A stretch of 34,572 bases of DNA. Origin: an uncultured Alphaproteobacteria bacterium. Lineage in GTDB: Bacteria > Pseudomonadota > Alphaproteobacteria > UBA8366 > JADFVY01. Made by a program: the position numbers and the translations under genes. The notes beneath the pieces are model-generated. The model made no database searches, was not told the origin of the DNA, and was given only the letters and a program-made list of their open reading frames with translations. Location: NCBI GenBank assembly GCA_947259105.1, contig CAMYKU010000038.1:1-34572 (forward strand), written 5' to 3'. Of the stretch, positions 32,234 to 34,572 are shown in pieces (the stretch's first letter is position 1; each line of letters begins with the position of its first letter).

Positions 32234-33469
32234 TTAATTTGCCGGATTCGGCGCGCCGGCCAGGATGTCGAGCACCGCGTCGATGTCGGCGGCGGTATGG
32301 TCGGCCGAGACCTGGAAGCGGATCTCCTCCTCGCCGCGCGGCACCACGGGATAGGTGATCGCGGTGGCCAGCACGCCGTGCGCCCGCAAATGCGCCACCA
32401 GGGCCGCGGTGCGCCCGGTGTCGCGCACCATCAGCGGCACCACCGGATGCGGGCCCGGGATGGTCTCCAGCCCCAGCCGGCCGAGCCCGGCCTCGAAGCG
32501 CGCCGTCATGTCGCGCAGGTGCCGCAAGAGCGCGAGGCCGTCCTTGCTGTCGAGGATGTCGAGCGCCGCCGCCGCGGCCGCCGCCTCGCCCGGGGTGATC
32601 GGGTTGGAGTAGATGTAGAACGGCGCCGTCTCGCGCAAATAGTCGAGGATCGTCCGGCTGCCGGCGACATAGCCGCCGTTGACGCCGAGCGCCTTGCCGA
32701 GCGTCGCGACGAGGAGGTCGACCGGCGCCCCGCCGGCGTGCTCCTCGGTGCCGCGCCCGGTCTCGCCGATCGCGCCGACGCCGTGCGAATCATCGGCGAC
32801 CACCAGCACCCCCTCGGCGAAGGCGTCGTCGAAGCGGCGGGAGAGCGCCACGATCTCGCCGAGCGGCGCGTGGTCGCCGCGCATGCTGAAGATGCCGTCG
32901 GTGACCACGATCGCGCGCCGGCAGCTTTTGGCCGCGTCGGCGAGGCACGATTCGAGCTCGGCGAGGTCGAGGTGGCGGTAGACGTGTTTTTCCTTCGGGC
33001 GGGCGAGGCGCATGGCGTTGATGATGCAGTTGTGGTTGAGTTCGTCGCTGATCACCGCGGTCTCCTCGCCGATCAGCGGCGGCAGCACGCCCATCACGGT
33101 GGCGTAGGCCGAGCTGAAGATCATCGCCGCCGCGCGCCCGTGGAATTCGGCCAGCCGCCGCTCCAGCGCCACGTGCGGGACCCAGGTGCCGCTGATGAAG
33201 CGCACCGCGCCGGGCCCGGCGCCGCAGGCGCGCACCGTGTCCTCGTCGGCCCGGATCACCTCGTCCCGCAGCGCCATGCCGAGATAGCCGTTCGAGTTCA
33301 TGCGGATGAACGGCCGCGCGCCCTCGCCCTGCAGCAGGTAGCGCGGGCCGCGCCCGCCGCTGGCGCGGACGATTCCGGCGATCACCGTCTCGCGCCCCTT
33401 CAGCGACCCCGCCGCCTCCAGCGCCTTCAGCTCCGCGAGCAGCGTCTCGTCCAGTCGCCGGCGGGTCAT
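32234..33469 (-). CDS. kbl: 2-amino-3-ketobutyrate CoA ligase/glycine C-acetyltransferase-type PLP enzyme
   Basis: A 411-residue enzyme of the alpha-oxoamine synthase group. The PLP lysine is K259 in LLVATLGKALGVNGGYV. Other family motifs are NSNGYLGMA, FISGTWVPHVALERRLAEF, SDELNHNCIINAMRL and VADDSHGVGAIGETGRG. It would split 2-amino-3-oxobutyrate with CoA into glycine and acetyl-CoA. Serine palmitoyltransferase or AONS activity is possible from the family alone. The neighbouring threonine dehydrogenase-type gene upstream on the same strand strongly favours the threonine pathway. A 271-base gap with inverted repeats separates the two. Confidence 0.87.
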   Translation of the reverse strand: MTRRRLDETLLAELKALEAAGSLKGRETVIAGIVRASGGRGPRYLLQGEGARPFIRMNSNGYLGMALRDEVIRADEDTVRACGAGPGAVRFISGTWVPHVALERRLAEFHGRAAAMIFSSAYATVMGVLPPLIGEETAVISDELNHNCIINAMRLARPKEKHVYRHLDLAELESCLADAAKSCRRAIVVTDGIFSMRGDHAPLGEIVALSRRFDDAFAEGVLVVADDSHGVGAIGETGRGTEEHAGGAPVDLLVATLGKALGVNGGYVAGSRTILDYLRETAPFYIYSNPITPGEAAAAAAALDILDSKDGLALLRHLRDMTARFEAGLGRLGLETIPGPHPVVPLMVRDTGRTAALVAHLRAHGVLATAITYPVVPRGEEEIRFQVSADHTAADIDAVLDILAGAPNPAN

Positions 33470-33554
33470 CGTCGGTACCTCCTCAAGCTCGAAACCCTTG
33501 CACGAATGCTATTCCCCGGCGCCGCGGGTCGTCCCACCCCCTCCGGTCGTCTCG

Positions 33555-33722
33555 CCCCCTCCCCAACCCCTCCCCCCATGGACCGCTGGAACCTGAGCCC
33601 GCCCACCGCGCGAGGGAGAGGGGCTTTATTGCCGCTGTCACGCGGGAATTGAGCCCCTCTCCCTTGCTCGGTGAATGGAGATGGGTGCAAACCTTCCATG
33701 GGGGGAGGGGTTGGGGAGGGGG
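33555..33722. repeat. Nested inverted-repeat element between the threonine dehydrogenase and KBL genes
   Basis: The outer arms (33555-33582 and 33695-33722) are perfect 28-base inverted repeats containing CCATGG. An inner pair of 13-base arms lies at 33613-33625 (AGGGAGAGGGGCT) and 33652-33664. The element fills most of the gap and has no coding capacity I trust. It would fold into a long double hairpin in RNA or as a cruciform in DNA. It is similar in style, but not in sequence, to the cluster at 18529-18690. Confidence 0.85.
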
Positions 33723-33740
33723 GTGGCGCGCGGTCATCCG

Positions 33741-34572
33741 TCACGCGCCCCGGCGCAGCGCGGCGAGCTTGTCCAGCATGTCCTTGGTCATCGCCGCAAG
33801 GTCGTACTCCGGCGCCCAGCCCCACTCCTCGCGCGCGGCGCTGTCGTCCATCGAGCGCGGCCAGGAATCGGCGATCGCCTGGCGCACCGGGTCGACCTCG
33901 TAGTCGATGACGAAATCGGGGATGTGCTTGCGGATCTCGGCCGCCAGCTCGTCCGGGGTGAAGCTCATCGCGGTGACGTTGAAGGCGTTGCGGTGCTTGA
34001 GCTTCTTGGGGTCCGCCGCCATCACCTCGATCATCGCCCGTATCGCGTCCGGCATGTACATCATGTCGAGCCGCGTGCCGGCCTCCAGGAAACAGGTGTA
34101 GTGGCGGTAGCGCAGCGCCTGGCGGAAGATCTCGACCGCATAGTCGGTGGTGCCGCCGCCGGGCGGCGCGACGTGGGAGATCAGCCCCGGCAGCCGCAGC
34201 CCGCGCGTATCGACGCCGAAGCGGCGGGCGTAGTAGTCGCACAGCAGCTCGCCCGCGACCTTGGTGACGCCATACATCGTGACCGGCCGCTGGATGGTGT
34301 CCTGCGGGGTGTTGTCGCGCGGCGTCGTCGGGCCGAAGGCGCCGATCGAGCTCGGCAGGAACACCGCGCAATCGTGGTGCCGCGCCACCTCGAGCACCGA
34401 ATAGAGGCTCCCCATGTTGAGCTGCCAGGCGGCCTGCGGCTTCTCCTCGGCGATCGCGGAGAGGAGCGCCGCCATGTGGTAGACGGTGCCGATGCGGTGC
34501 TGGCGCACGAGCTCGCGGATCTGCTGGCGCTCGGTGCAGTCGAGCAGCTCGAACGGCCCCGCCCGCGCGGCG
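33741..34572 (-). CDS. tdh: SDR-type L-threonine 3-dehydrogenase / NAD-dependent epimerase family (partial)
   Basis: The last 276 codons are present; the N-terminal cofactor loop lies beyond the right edge. The visible part is of the extended-SDR type: TVYHMAALLSAIAEEKPQ, VFLPSSIGAFGPTTPRDNTP with the active-site serine region, then MYGVTKVAGELLCDYYARRF with the Tyr-x-x-x-Lys pair. MYMPDAIRAMIEVM follows, with a C-terminal EEWGWAPEYDL. This matches the bacterial threonine dehydrogenases of the epimerase family, which oxidise threonine to 2-amino-3-oxobutyrate with NAD+. The KBL gene downstream supports the call. UDP-sugar epimerase is the main alternative. Confidence 0.85.
   Translation of the reverse strand, partial: AARAGPFELLDCTERQQIRELVRQHRIGTVYHMAALLSAIAEEKPQAAWQLNMGSLYSVLEVARHHDCAVFLPSSIGAFGPTTPRDNTPQDTIQRPVTMYGVTKVAGELLCDYYARRFGVDTRGLRLPGLISHVAPPGGGTTDYAVEIFRQALRYRHYTCFLEAGTRLDMMYMPDAIRAMIEVMAADPKKLKHRNAFNVTAMSFTPDELAAEIRKHIPDFVIDYEVDPVRQAIADSWPRSMDDSAAREEWGWAPEYDLAAMTKDMLDKLAALRRGA

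Noticed and set aside
30482..33652. A 1056-codon open frame on the plus strand
   Set aside because: It is antisense to the DUF2461, TPR, small coiled-coil and KBL genes. Its composition is arginine/alanine-rich with no domain, as expected from the third codon positions of G+C-rich genes.
1..34572. tRNA, rRNA, CRISPR array or prophage genes
   Set aside because: I found no cloverleaf-like segment, spaced short direct repeats, integrase or phage structural genes.

Overview
The window is G+C-rich bacterial DNA, densely coding on both strands. It most likely comes from an alphaproteobacterium, perhaps a Rhodospirillales-type organism. The best taxonomic clue is a DUF1476 protein (26270-26608), the zeta inhibitor of F1-ATPase found in alphaproteobacteria. 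I see no rRNA, tRNA, CRISPR array or intact insertion sequence. The content is chromosomal metabolism and envelope genes, with several remnants and inverted repeats.

Left part (1-8920). The end of a peptide ABC transporter ATPase is followed by a PPOX-fold flavoprotein, a secreted Sel1-repeat protein, and an exported beta-propeller/cytochrome c fusion. On the minus strand lie a two-helix potassium channel and an exported protein of unknown function. Next comes a minus-strand envelope cluster: a lipoprotein (8300), a small anchored helical protein (7824), a periplasmic DUF3604 protein (7366) and an HdeD-like membrane protein (5380). A broken second HdeD copy with an in-frame stop lies upstream (8377-8596). 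The cluster is divergent from an AraC-type regulator (8920), and a 21-bp direct repeat lies between them.

Central part (9931-21360). On the minus strand are a class III CoA-transferase, NhaA, a TauE/SafE exporter and a two-subunit thiamine-diphosphate decarboxylase of the sulfopyruvate/phosphonopyruvate type. Divergent from the decarboxylase is a plus-strand run: a GntR/UTRA regulator, a four-subunit fumarate reductase/succinate dehydrogenase-like complex in the order B-C-D-A, a two-subunit class I fumarase/tartrate-dehydratase-like enzyme, and an SDR with a changed active site. The flavoprotein lacks the histidine used for covalent FAD and one substrate-binding threonine. This locus may be a dedicated pathway for an unusual, possibly sulfonated, dicarboxylate; that is inference. 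A truncated second copy of the hydratase beta-subunit end lies just past the SDR.

Right part (21424-34572). Here are an unrecognised protein, an operon of an M48 peptidase and two YbjQ proteins, two glutathione S-transferases, a gamma-glutamyltransferase homologue, the ATPase zeta subunit, a quinone oxidoreductase, an NRDE protein, a polysaccharide-deacetylase-like enzyme, a DUF2461 protein, a TPR membrane protein and a small coiled-coil protein. At the right edge is a threonine-to-glycine pair: 2-amino-3-ketobutyrate CoA ligase and an SDR-type threonine dehydrogenase that runs off the end. A nested inverted-repeat element separates these two genes.
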